In this document: positions 1 to 8,208 of the stretch, in pieces
Position numbering within the stretch: the first letter of the stretch is position 1
How the letters are laid out: each line of letters opens with the position of its first letter
Program-made: the position numbers and the translations under genes
NCBI GenBank assembly: GCA_002633005.1
Contig: NMRA01000429.1
Coordinates: 305,532 to 331,321, forward strand
Source of the DNA: Phoronis australis
Lineage: Eukaryota; Phoronida; Phoronidae
Direction of reading: 5' to 3'
DNA: 25,790 bases
The notes under the pieces: generated by a model
What the model saw: the letters and a program-made list of their open reading frames with translations, nothing else
The model's database searches: none
What the model was told of the DNA's origin: nothing

Positions 1-48
1 GACCTTCAGTACTTGAGTGAGCATGGTATACTGTGTGATTTATGTTGA
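1..48 (+). pseudogene. 3' end of the small PHD-like gene, copy 1 (cut by the window edge)
   Basis: The first 15 codons and the TGA are identical to the last 15 codons of the complete gene at 1906-2223, including the final C-x2-C zinc-ligand pair. The rest of the gene would lie left of the window, so I cannot tell whether this copy is complete, a second array unit, or just the end of a redundant contig. It is labelled pseudogene only because it is partial here; nothing in the 15 codons is damaged. Confidence 0.6.
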
Positions 49-58
49 ATTATTCAAC

Positions 59-74
59 GGTTCTTTTAAGAACC
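59..74 (+). promoter_or_regulatory. Histone-type 3' stem-loop 1, copy 1
   Basis: A six-base-pair stem, GGTTCT paired with AGAACC, closes a TTTA loop. This fits the animal histone mRNA consensus GGYYYT-THTH-ARRRCC. It starts 11 bases after the stop codon of the partial zinc-finger gene and is identical to 2234-2249. Confidence 0.8.
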
Positions 75-99
75 ATTTCACGCTATACCTACAACCAAC

Positions 100-115
100 G
101 GCCCTTTTAAGGGCC
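100..115 (+). promoter_or_regulatory. Histone-type 3' stem-loop 2, copy 1
   Basis: A stem of GGCCCT with AGGGCC and a TTTA loop, preceded by CCAAC and followed by ACTCA, is close to the textbook histone stem-loop. It is identical to 2275-2290. Confidence 0.85.
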
Positions 116-1179
116 ACTCAACACTTCCCAGAAGAACTGCTCACTTGAGAATGTTGATTTATCAACACGCTTTCGTAGTTTTCTCAGTAGGCCTATGTGA
201 ACCGTAAATCAAAAACTGTCCGATAACTATGCTGCTATTGGGCAAGCAGACGACATAAAGGGTCGGAACCGAAGTTTGAATTTTGAAATTAATTACCAGT
301 AGCATTGCCAAAAGTACTCACAATACCAACACTTCTACTATTGAAAGACTTTGAAAAGCGTTTCAATACCGAAATTAATATAAATTAATGTTTTTTCGCT
401 GTTTTGTACTGTAAAGTAGATGCAAGTATTTCTCGTCAAATTACACTGACCGGAAACTGCAGCAGATAGGTCAGGAGAGTTCAGCTCAGCTCGTAAGAAT
501 ATGCCGGAGTTGCGAATCTGTTGTCTATAATCTATGGTAAAACTAAGGCTACATCAGCATGTCACGCGAAAGGACCAGCGGGGGCGCATGCAAAATCTGG
601 TAGTCAACCGACACTCACATTGTTCGTTGCAGCCGTTTGAGTGGAAAACAATCGAATAAACGTCATTTTCTAGCATAATTCGCCGGCTTTTGTTACAAAG
701 AAGTGTGTCGTCAGTTTCAAAAACGGAACCCTCTTGACACGGCGCACGGCCCATTTTTTAAACCTTTGAGACGTCTTTCGGGAGATGATGACAGCTTCCC
801 AAGCACCACGGTTTGTTCTAAAATTCGGTTTGCTGGTATAAAAATACTAAAAACTTGTAACGAAATGAAACAATTTCCGATAATTTGTTGCGACATGTAT
901 GCAACCTATGTGCCGGCAGTGAAGAACGCTTGATAAAAGAATCGGGGGAAAAATCTCGTAAATGTCAGGTGACGTAATCGCAAAAAGCCCACTCAAGAGA
1001 TCCCATAACAATTTTAGCAGCAGACGATTAACGATCGCCGATTCTTTCAACACCGGTAAATAAGTTAGTTTACTCAAGGATGAGAGTAGTTTTAATGACA
1101 CTAATTTTAAGTCAGATTTTATTTGTCCATTTAACAATGAGCATACTTACAATAACACAAAAACAAGAACAACACAGAC
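116..1179. other. Non-coding downstream flank of the zinc-finger gene, copy 1
   Basis: I find no gene in this stretch. Short open frames on both strands (for example 554-754, 703-933 and 847-1137) overlap one another and match no family I know. It contains a 7-bp palindromic hairpin at 152-167 and one TAGGCCTA at 188-195. The same DNA recurs at 2291-3354. Confidence 0.6.
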
Positions 1180-1180
1180 N
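1180..1180. other. Assembly gap (single N)
   Basis: This is the only ambiguous base I found in the window. It lies exactly at the end of the duplicated segment and at the position where copy 2 enters an (AC)n tract. It therefore most likely marks a join of unknown length between two contigs, not a miscalled base. Confidence 0.85.
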
Positions 1181-1270
1181 ATAATCATCCACTTTGTTAA
1201 TTTACTTCACCTACACAATTGGAAATAGCCGCTAAAATGAAACTCATTCGAGTAAGAACCACGTCATCGT

Positions 1271-1408
1271 CATGCGCGCACTCAGAGGGGGGGTTCGAGC
1301 CCCCATTTGGCGAAGTGGGCAAAAAGGTCTGCCCGCTCTCTTGTTTACAACAGGTCCATTACGTCAGGAATTCGAGCCTCCCATTTTGAAGACTGGGTGC
1401 GCGCATGC
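1271..1408. mobile_element. Short TIR element (MITE), family shared with 12279-12543
   Basis: The element starts CATGCGCGCAC and ends GTGCGCGCATGC, a terminal inverted repeat. Inside, the left part (TTGGCGAAGTGGGCAAAAAG) and the right part (CAGGAATTCGAGCCTCCC) match the copy inserted in the retrotransposon integrase at 12279-12543. A GGTTCGAGCCC near 1291 resembles an RNA polymerase III B box, but no tRNA can be folded here, so I do not call it a SINE. The flanks show no convincing target duplication. Confidence 0.7.
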
Positions 1409-1580
1409 ACGTGAGTCCCTGGACAGCCCCAATATCGGGTAGAACCCAAGGAGTTCAAGTCGGGGTTAAATCAGGATGGGCATAAATAAGGAAATTTACT
1501 GTATCAACAGATTAGACAAATAAGAATAAGATACAAAGCATTGGTACAGTGTACACGCGCACAATAACTGGGTCTATCAT

Positions 1581-1607
1581 TTTCCCGCCACAAGCGATTG
1601 AACCAAT
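1581..1607 (+). promoter_or_regulatory. E2F site and CCAAT box upstream of the zinc-finger gene
   Basis: TTTCCCGCC at 1581-1589 matches the E2F consensus TTTSSCGC exactly. CCAAT follows at 1603-1607, with an inverted ATTG at about 1597. E2F and CCAAT elements are typical of promoters fired at G1/S. They sit about 300 bp before the ATG at 1906, and the link to that gene is inferred from position and from its histone-type 3' end. Confidence 0.5.
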
Positions 1608-1738
1608 CGGATCACTAATGGCGCAAACCTTTTGAAAACAAGCCTGATATTTAGGGAGTCTGTTACTGCTCTTTATATTTTCAAAACTTTAATTTGTTAT
1701 AGATAATTTATTTGCTGTGCACCTCAATGAGACCAGTT

Positions 1739-1747
1739 TATATATAT
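1739..1747 (+). promoter_or_regulatory. Candidate TATA box
   Basis: TATATATAT lies 159 bp before the ATG at 1906. If it were the active TATA box, the leader would contain an upstream ATG at 1799 that opens a 60-codon frame overlapping the gene start. A second AT-rich candidate, TTTATTAAAAAA at 1822-1833, would give a shorter leader without that upstream ATG, as histone genes usually have. The sequence cannot decide between them. Confidence 0.3.
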
Positions 1748-1905
1748 GCATTTAACACGATTAATACATTGTAAAACCATAGATTATGCACTATCAACAT
1801 GAGACAAAAACAGTACACCCCTTTATTAAAAAATGGGTTAAAGGTTAGAAACAAAGGACGAGAGCGTAGACAAGTTTCCATCACTTGCAACGTCGATTTT
1901 TTACG

Positions 1906-2223
1906 ATGGACGTTGGAGAAGAACATCAGTCTGGTGACAGCAACACGGAATCGCACAAAGGCGATGATTTTCGAAATTTGATTCGTTGTGTTGTTTGTCA
2001 TTTTTTTCCTACAGTTCAGGATTATTTGTGGATACAGGAACAAGAACTGAACGATGCAGGGTTCGTGACAACGTTGGTGAACGGTAATATCTATCTAAGG
2101 TGTTACAACTGTCATCGATATTGTCATCTCCTCTGTTTTCATCCAACCTTCCCAGATGAAAACTTGAATGAAGAGGACCTTCAGTACTTGAGTGAGCATG
2201 GTATACTGTGTGATTTATGTTGA
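1906..2223 (+). CDS. Small intronless C4HC3 (PHD-like) zinc-finger protein
   Basis: This is a 105-residue protein of unknown function. The ATG at 1906 sits in a strong context (A at -3, G at +4); the frame stays open upstream to 1885 without another ATG. Zinc ligands are C28, C31, C66, C69, H74, C77, C102 and C105, spaced C-x2-C-x34-C-x2-C-x4-H-x2-C-x24-C-x2-C. That is the cross-brace order of PHD fingers, with a longer first spacer than usual. The last cysteine is the last residue, so the protein is essentially one finger after a 27-residue acidic, polar N-terminus. PHD fingers commonly bind histone tails; that role is inference here. The gene has no intron, and two histone-type stem-loops follow the stop within 70 bases, with E2F and CCAAT elements upstream. 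The nearest downstream AATAAA is about 600 bases away. A short transposon-encoded PHD protein is an alternative. Confidence 0.75.
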   Translation: MDVGEEHQSGDSNTESHKGDDFRNLIRCVVCHFFPTVQDYLWIQEQELNDAGFVTTLVNGNIYLRCYNCHRYCHLLCFHPTFPDENLNEEDLQYLSEHGILCDLC

Positions 2224-2233
2224 ATTATTCAAC

Positions 2234-2249
2234 GGTTCTTTTAAGAACC
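2234..2249 (+). promoter_or_regulatory. Histone-type 3' stem-loop 1
   Basis: GGTTCT-TTTA-AGAACC is a perfect six-pair stem with a four-base loop. It fits the SLBP-binding consensus GGYYYU-UHUH-ARRRCC, including the invariant GG/CC base and the T-A pair under the loop. CAAC precedes it. It begins 11 bases after the TGA. Confidence 0.85.
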
Positions 2250-2274
2250 ATTTCACGCTATACCTACAACCAAC

Positions 2275-2290
2275 GGCCCTTTTAAGGGCC
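2275..2290 (+). promoter_or_regulatory. Histone-type 3' stem-loop 2
   Basis: GGCCCT-TTTA-AGGGCC is the commonest form of the animal histone 3' stem-loop, flanked by CCAAC and ACTCA. It lies 26 bases after stem-loop 1 and has the same loop. The two stems differ at three base pairs, and each change is compensated on the other arm, as expected if the structure is under selection. Confidence 0.9.
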
Positions 2291-2304
2291 ACTCAACACT
2301 TCCC

Positions 2305-2311
2305 AGAAGAA
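2305..2311 (+). promoter_or_regulatory. Possible U7-binding histone downstream element
   Basis: AGAAGAA starts 15 bases after stem-loop 2, close to where the purine-rich histone downstream element (CAAGAAAGA in sea urchins) is found. The match is short. Without the U7 snRNA of this species it remains a candidate. Confidence 0.4.
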
Positions 2312-2326
2312 CTGCTCACTTGAGAA

Positions 2327-2342
2327 TGTTGATTTATCAACA
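2327..2342. other. Short perfect palindrome downstream of the stem-loops
   Basis: TGTTGAT and ATCAACA pair around a TT, giving a seven-pair hairpin 37 bases after stem-loop 2. Its role is unknown; it may be chance. The region from here to 3354 has no recognisable gene. Confidence 0.35.
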
Positions 2343-3354
2343 CGCTTTCGTAGTTTTCTCAGTAGGCCTATGTGAACCGTAAATCAAAAACTGTCCGATA
2401 ACTATGCTGCTATTGGGCAAGCAGACGACATAAAGGGTCGGAACCGAAGTTTGAATTTTGAAATTAATTACCAGTAGCATTGCCAAAAGTACTCACAATA
2501 CCAACACTTCTACTATTGAAAGACTTTGAAAAGCGTTTCAATACCGAAATTAATATAAATTAATGTTTTTTCGCTGTTTTGTACTGTAAAGTAGATGCAA
2601 GTATTTCTCGTCAAATTACACTGACCGGAAACTGCAGCAGATAGGTCAGGAGAGTTCAGCTCAGCTCGTAAGAATATGCCGGAGTTGCGAATCTGTTGTC
2701 TATAATCTATGGTAAAACTAAGGCTACATCAGCATGTCACGCGAAAGGACCAGCGGGGGCGCATGCAAAATCTGGTAGTCAACCGACACTCACATTGTTC
2801 GTTGCAGCCGTTTGAGTGGAAAACAATCGAATAAACGTCATTTTCTAGCATAATTCGCCGGCTTTTGTTACAAAGAAGTGTGTCGTCAGTTTCAAAAACG
2901 GAACCCTCTTGACACGGCGCACGGCCCATTTTTTAAACCTTTGAGACGTCTTTCGGGAGATGATGACAGCTTCCCAAGCACCACGGTTTGTTCTAAAATT
3001 CGGTTTGCTGGTATAAAAATACTAAAAACTTGTAACGAAATGAAACAATTTCCGATAATTTGTTGCGACATGTATGCAACCTATGTGCCGGCAGTGAAGA
3101 ACGCTTGATAAAAGAATCGGGGGAAAAATCTCGTAAATGTCAGGTGACGTAATCGCAAAAAGCCCACTCAAGAGATCCCATAACAATTTTAGCAGCAGAC
3201 GATTAACGATCGCCGATTCTTTCAACACCGGTAAATAAGTTAGTTTACTCAAGGATGAGAGTAGTTTTAATGACACTAATTTTAAGTCAGATTTTATTTG
3301 TCCATTTAACAATGAGCATACTTACAATAACACAAAAACAAGAACAACACAGAC

Positions 3355-3364
3355 ACGCACGCAC

Positions 3365-3414
<50 letters not shown>
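3355..3414. repeat. (AC)n microsatellite
   Basis: About 60 bases of AC repeat follow, with a few CG interruptions at the left end. The tract begins where copy 1 of the duplication is replaced by an N, so it probably caused the assembly break. Confidence 0.97.
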
Positions 3415-3416
<2 letters not shown>

Positions 3417-3951
3417 ATACCCCGCACCTAATCCTCTTGACTACTAAGAAAAACACCAAAATTACACCATCATTTTACACAAATTCTGAATTCAAATCCT
3501 TACAAGCACTATACTTTTCACTCACATAATACTGTTTGATGAAGTTAAAAAATCTAGTTATAAGTAATCTTTTTGGTCCGAACTTTTGGTTATGAATAAA
3601 CTGTTTACCCAATAATAAATCAATCCTTTTAAAATTTTCCTGTTTATCAAAAAAGCCAAAAATAACATTGTTGCCACACCTTTACTATCAGCACAGTAGT
3701 TTTGAGTCGCCAAGAAATTTCTCAAGCCCTGTACATGTACTTGTTTCGGGGGCTACGTGCGTGACATGCAAGCCAAGATAAAGTAGGCCTACTGCAGCGG
3801 TTGGATAATGTGTGAACTTATACGTGCGCACCACTACAAAGCTGCACATAAGAGAACAGCGACAGTCCTAAATGAAAGAGTGTACCCACTTGACTCTGCG
3901 CACTGGTGCCAATGGCTTATTTGACAATGAACTTAATAGGCTCCTGTGCCT
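3415..3951. other. Intergenic stretch
   Basis: No gene can be supported. It contains TACATGTA at 3732-3739 and TAGGCCTA at 3784-3791, two palindromes that recur through the window. Confidence 0.5.
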
Positions 3952-4385
3952 GGTTGCATGAAACAGTCCCAAAAATTTACTCAACTACGTTCCCTAAAAC
4001 CTAAGACGTAATTTTGGACTTGTGAAATCATCGATTGCCCTTTCTTGTATTGTTTTAGTTTCATTACTAAGTCATTTTTTGACTTTGATGCAAATCGAGA
4101 GTGAACTCTTACATGTACGTTAATTTGTCAATATTATCGAAAATAATTAAGGATATTTTTATGCAACACACCCAATTTAAGAACTGAGTCCCTATTTATT
4201 TTCGATGAACTCTTTGCTCAGTTTTTAGTCATATTATTAGCAAGTGTCATTAATCAAAGAGGAGCTCATAGTTAAGATGAAATGAAAGAAAAAATATTGC
4301 ATATGTGAGTCCATAAAGACACAAATATGCAAAAAGACTTAAGGACCTTAGTTTATTCCCTATTTGGGACTGTTTCATGCAAACC
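3952..4385. mobile_element. MITE-like element with ~20-bp terminal inverted repeats
   Basis: The left end (3952-3973) and the reverse complement of the right end (4363-4385) share GCATGAAACAGTCCCAAA exactly and differ by one T just outside it. The 434-bp interior is AT-rich and has no coding frame, as expected of a non-autonomous DNA element. I could not identify a target duplication, so the superfamily is open. Confidence 0.7.
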
Positions 4386-5734
4386 GGCCACTGGTGGTCA
4401 TAGAAGACCCGGTGCTTTCCGATATTCCCCGAGACCGATGTAGCTCAGAGCTACGTAAACAGTGTCCTGGTGCGCTGCATTGTGGCACCATTTGGATCGA
4501 CTGCAGAAAGAATGGTTTGCTCAGTTTCACCACTTAGCCATTAGTGACACATCTGTGGTGCATGAATCTACAACCATGTTGCTATACTGGCATCGATATT
4601 TGTTGGTCAGTGATACCAATCATACCGTCATTGTCTGAATAATTTTGACGACGAGCAAGTCCTTTCTTGACAACAAACACCGAGGGTGCCTAAGGTTAGT
4701 GATGATGCCAAAGCGATAGCTGAGCATATCAACAAATACTTTTTGCGACAACCCTACGCTGAAAAATTCTCTAACACCTTCATGTCTACCCAAATTGGAA
4801 TATTTTTAGTAACAGAAAACAATGCCTATCGTGCGAGACCGATTTTATAACAGCGTTTTTGTTATTCAGCCAGCAAAACTAGTAGTACTGCAGAGTATCT
4901 TTAAACCCATCCCATTATCATCAGACACGTAAATCTGTTGTAGCGTGATAAATATTAAGTCCTGTATTTTCTTCAGATTATGTTATCAGGACTGTTAACA
5001 GATGGAAGCGCTCTCAATCAGTGGAAGTGGTTAACTAAAGTAAAACCGAAATAATACTGTCAAATAATAAACATAAAAATAGTCCCCATCTCTCGAGCGG
5101 TGCGTTCTTCATCAGAGGCAAGAAGCAGGCTGACAAATAGATTGCCATGAATGAAATATACCTGTAGTACAGGTGACAGCATGTTTTTTTACTATTTTTA
5201 CTATTTTATATTCTCATCCGTTGGTAATTGCACGGCATCTATTTTATTTATTTAGAAATATATTTTAAAAAATTTCGTGATATGCGTTATTTTTGATCTG
5301 TGGTGAACTGAAATGTATCAGTGCAAAAAGTCTTTAATTAAACATGGAACATAGCTAATAATCTAAGCAACAGTGGCTAAAAAGTTGAGACGACTTGCAT
5401 GTTTTTTGTTTTTCTAAACAAGAGTCTTGACACAACAAATTTTCATTTTTGGAGTCAACCCAAGAGATAATAATAGGACACCAATTTCAAAAATTCGTGA
5501 CGAGTCATGTTCCCAAACCACTGCGTTTTGACAGATTCTTCCGTGCAGGCATTCTTTACACTTCCCTGTTTTGTCCGCAGAATATTTTGCTAGATGTTTG
5601 ACAACATCATTGTGTAGGATCTCAAAACTGGTAATCAAATAGAAACGTGTCAATATAGTAGCTACGCTTTGATCAAAATGCTCATAATTTGTAATGTCTC
5701 TAATTTTTAAGGCACCGGATATACTGGACATCTA
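4386..5734. other. Intergenic or intronic stretch upstream of the fibrinogen-domain exon
   Basis: No exon is recognisable on either strand. A minus-strand frame at 5414-5731 (105 codons) matches nothing I know. Because fibrinogen-domain genes are normally multi-exon, upstream exons of the gene at 5.8 kb may lie here or further left. Confidence 0.4.
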
Positions 5735-6325
5735 TTGTTGAGACCAAATAACGCCCTGAAGAGTTTCATTGCGTCTTGTGACAGCGGATGGACAGTTATT
5801 CAGCGCAGGCTCGACGGAAGTTTGGATTTCAACAAAGGATGGGAGGACTATAAAGTTGGGTTTGGGGAAAGAGACGGTGAAATGTGGCTCGGAAATGAAA
5901 ACATTCACTACATTACCAAGCAGGGTCAGTACAAATTAAAGCATATTGTGAGTCTGTGGAATGGCACGCATTTTTCACATGGCCACAGTGTTTTTGCCAT
6001 TGCCAACGAGACGGAGAAGTACAAGTTGACTGTGTCAGCTATGTTGCTGTCGACCGGGTTAACGTCTCCCTTTCGTGGCTTAGATCTAGTCAACGGCTCA
6101 AAGTTCACCACCCTCGACTCGAACAATGATAGCAACTCGCGCAATTGCGCTATTGAGGGAAAGGGTGGATGGTGGTACAATACATGTTGTGCTTTCTGCG
6201 TGAATAACCTCTACCCCCTCGAAGGTTCTTGTCCAAAAAAAACAGTATGTATGAGTTTAAAGCGCAAGAGTGGACCGCCCAGACTCATGCTAAAACGTTC
6301 CGTAATGAAAATAAAGAGGAATTGA
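5735..6325 (+). CDS. Fibrinogen-related domain (FReD) protein, probable last exon
   Basis: The frame encodes most of a fibrinogen C-terminal globular domain, as in ficolins, tenascins, angiopoietins and invertebrate FREPs, which are secreted lectin-like proteins. Landmarks in order are GWTVIQRRLDGS, DFNKGWEDYKVGFG, EMWLGNENIHYIT, LWNGTHF, an acidic Ca-site segment DSNNDS, NCAIEGKGGWWYNTCC and a terminal LKRSVMKIKRN. The first 16 codons do not fit the family, and an AG at 5783-5784 before the glycine-tryptophan codons is a plausible splice acceptor, so the real exon probably starts at 5785. After LYPLEG the usual segment with the second tryptophan pair is missing, and the next 20 residues are atypical. 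This suggests a decayed or divergent C-terminus. No upstream exon or signal peptide is visible. Domain identity is firm; gene integrity is uncertain. Confidence 0.8.
   Translation: MLRPNNALKSFIASCDSGWTVIQRRLDGSLDFNKGWEDYKVGFGERDGEMWLGNENIHYITKQGQYKLKHIVSLWNGTHFSHGHSVFAIANETEKYKLTVSAMLLSTGLTSPFRGLDLVNGSKFTTLDSNNDSNSRNCAIEGKGGWWYNTCCAFCVNNLYPLEGSCPKKTVCMSLKRKSGPPRLMLKRSVMKIKRN
5783..5784 (+). other. Candidate splice acceptor of the FReD exon
   Basis: A TTTCATTGCGTCTTGTGACAG tract ends in AG directly before the codons for the conserved G-W-T-V of the fibrinogen domain. Homology to the family begins here, and the preceding in-frame residues do not match it. The pyrimidine tract is only moderate. 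Confidence 0.4.
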
Positions 6326-8208
6326 AAACTTTTTCAGCTTCGGATAAAGATAAGTACGCACTCAAAAGCAATTTAAATGAGTCATTGTTAAACTAAATTC
6401 ACCTAATGGCTTCTCTATTCAGTATTCTGAAAATTTCATTGGCTGAAGAGTGAAGATTACATAGGAAATCAGCTAGCGATAATTTGGCTTAACAGGGATA
6501 TTTAATAGGATTTAACATAACATTAATGACTTTAAATTTTTAGTTCATGTAGAGAAACGAAGATGTAAATGTATCAGATGTTGAATCACAATCTTCGTTA
6601 TAAATCACTAGACACCCCGGAACTAGCCTGTAAATCAATATTCGCGTTAGCCGCTAGTGTACCTGTGTAGTGGTAAATGCGATGCAAACATAAACCAAAG
6701 AATAGTACTAAAGAACACCGAAACAAGTGCTAAATGAAATCATTCATCAGTACATGCGAAAGCAATGGAGTACTTAAGGTGCCAGGGAAAATGAACCGGA
6801 CGAAGTAACGCCCTACATTATCACGCTCTTGTCAACTACTAAAACTGATTGAAACATAGCACTTATATCTCACACTGATTATGGAAAAAAGTCATAATTC
6901 ATCGAGTGCTACTCTCGAAATCGACCGTGGCTCTACCGCAAGTGCAACCAATATCATTTAAACCCACAGCGGGTTGGGTAACATATACAGTGTATCGGTG
7001 CTGGTTTGGAGCACAGCTTTGATAACAATGGTTAACACGCTAGGCTTTTCAACGTTTTTATTATAGCGACTCGCGCAATATTGCATGACTATTTCCAACG
7101 ATGTTATCTTCAATTCTTCAAGTCTAAATCTTCGGTCCCCTCAAAAAATGTCAAACGGAGTAAGTGGCGGCGAAAAACGGTCCAGCTTTTTATATTAACG
7201 GAAAGGTAAACATGCAAAAACTGACGAGTCCAGAAAATTATAGGCTCAACTTTGAAATGTATCCAGGCAAGTGAAGGTCCAGCTGAAAAGTAATCGCAAA
7301 GATTAGAGTCGGAAAGTGTTGACCAATCAAGGTTGGACGAATGAGCTGAAGAAAAATAGTCAAAACTTGAAAACCCTGTTAGCGAGCCTGTGACTCAGTG
7401 TTAGTAACATCTCAGCACCGGACAATCCAATGTCGCGCGATATTCCTGTGGTGATCGCTAAGCAGGGCAGCGATACATTCCAAAATAAGGATGATCCGTT
7501 TGCCTGGGTGTCTAAAACGTGTGACGGAGTTCGGCAACTGTCATCGGAGTGGTTTTATAAAGTTCCGGCGAGTTGAGCAAAATCTTAAGGTGTTCGTTAG
7601 GGTACCCTATATAGCTTTAGTTGCCGTTTGTTTGCAACTGCCCCAATTGACTTGACAACGATTTATGATGCTGGTGCGCTTAACAAATGATGGAAAGTAA
7701 CACCCTGAAGTACATGTATAGAACGACTATTTTTGCGAAACTACACTTCCTCTAAATGTAGAAAACGCTAGCAATAGCCTTAACAATAAACCGTGCAATC
7801 GCCAACAAATCGGTCGCAGCGGTAGTAAAGGCAAAGAAAAATGCAAAAACATATTGCAGGGGTCGTTGAGTGTAACTCTGCTTCTGGCGAATCAAAGCTT
7901 ATTATTCCAAGACTAACATGTGTGCGACCTATCCTCGAACAGGGGCATTTTTTAGAATTTTTGACAATGTTTTTTAAGTATGGCCCGGTCTTAACAGAAC
8001 ATTATTTTTGTAAGATTGGAGCTTATTGAGGTGAGATGCGCATCCTATCTATCCCCTATGATACAGAATGAATTTACTTTTGTGCTGGCAGATCCTGTCG
8101 AAAAATACTGAATACAAAATTAAGTCAGCCAAATACTATGGATAGATGTTTGACAGCACGCCTAAAGAATCCTACTTAGATCAACTGTCGGAAATCATCA
8201 GATAGTAC
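6326..8208. other. Long stretch without a recognisable gene
   Basis: I see only short frames: about 50 codons from an ATG near 7429, and 62 codons at 7841-8029. Neither matches a known family. TACATGTA occurs at 7711-7718. The stretch is probably intergenic or an old, unrecognisable repeat. Confidence 0.4.

Larger units (their letters stand above)
1..1179. repeat. Direct duplicate of 2176-3354 (copy 1)
   Basis: Bases 1-1179 match 2176-3354 at a constant offset of 2175. I saw no mismatch in the stretches I read side by side, and the three conceptual reading frames inside both copies translate identically. The copy begins inside the coding region of the zinc-finger gene and contains its stop codon, both histone-type stem-loops and about 1 kb of downstream DNA. 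It ends at the N at 1180, which is where copy 2 continues into an (AC)n microsatellite. Zero divergence and a gap at the break point favour an assembly artefact over an old duplication. Confidence 0.95.
2176..3354. repeat. Direct duplicate of 1-1179 (copy 2)
   Basis: This is the second copy of the 1179-base duplicate. Unlike copy 1, it continues seamlessly on both sides: leftwards into the complete zinc-finger gene, and rightwards into an (AC)n microsatellite and unique DNA. It is therefore the better-anchored copy, and copy 1 is probably derived from the same locus or its other haplotype. Confidence 0.95.

Noticed and set aside
554-1137. Open frames at 554-754, 703-933 and 847-1137 (and their copies at 2729-3312) as small genes
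   Set aside because: They overlap on opposite strands, have no recognisable domain and are duplicated only because the DNA is duplicated.
1289-1310. GGTTCGAGCCC within a G5/C5 hairpin as a tRNA T-arm
   Set aside because: No acceptor, D or anticodon arms can be folded around it, and it lies inside a TIR element.
1-3354. The 1179-bp duplicates as LTRs of a retroelement
   Set aside because: The segments lack TG...CA ends, include part of a coding region, and contain no pol genes in the 996 bp between them.
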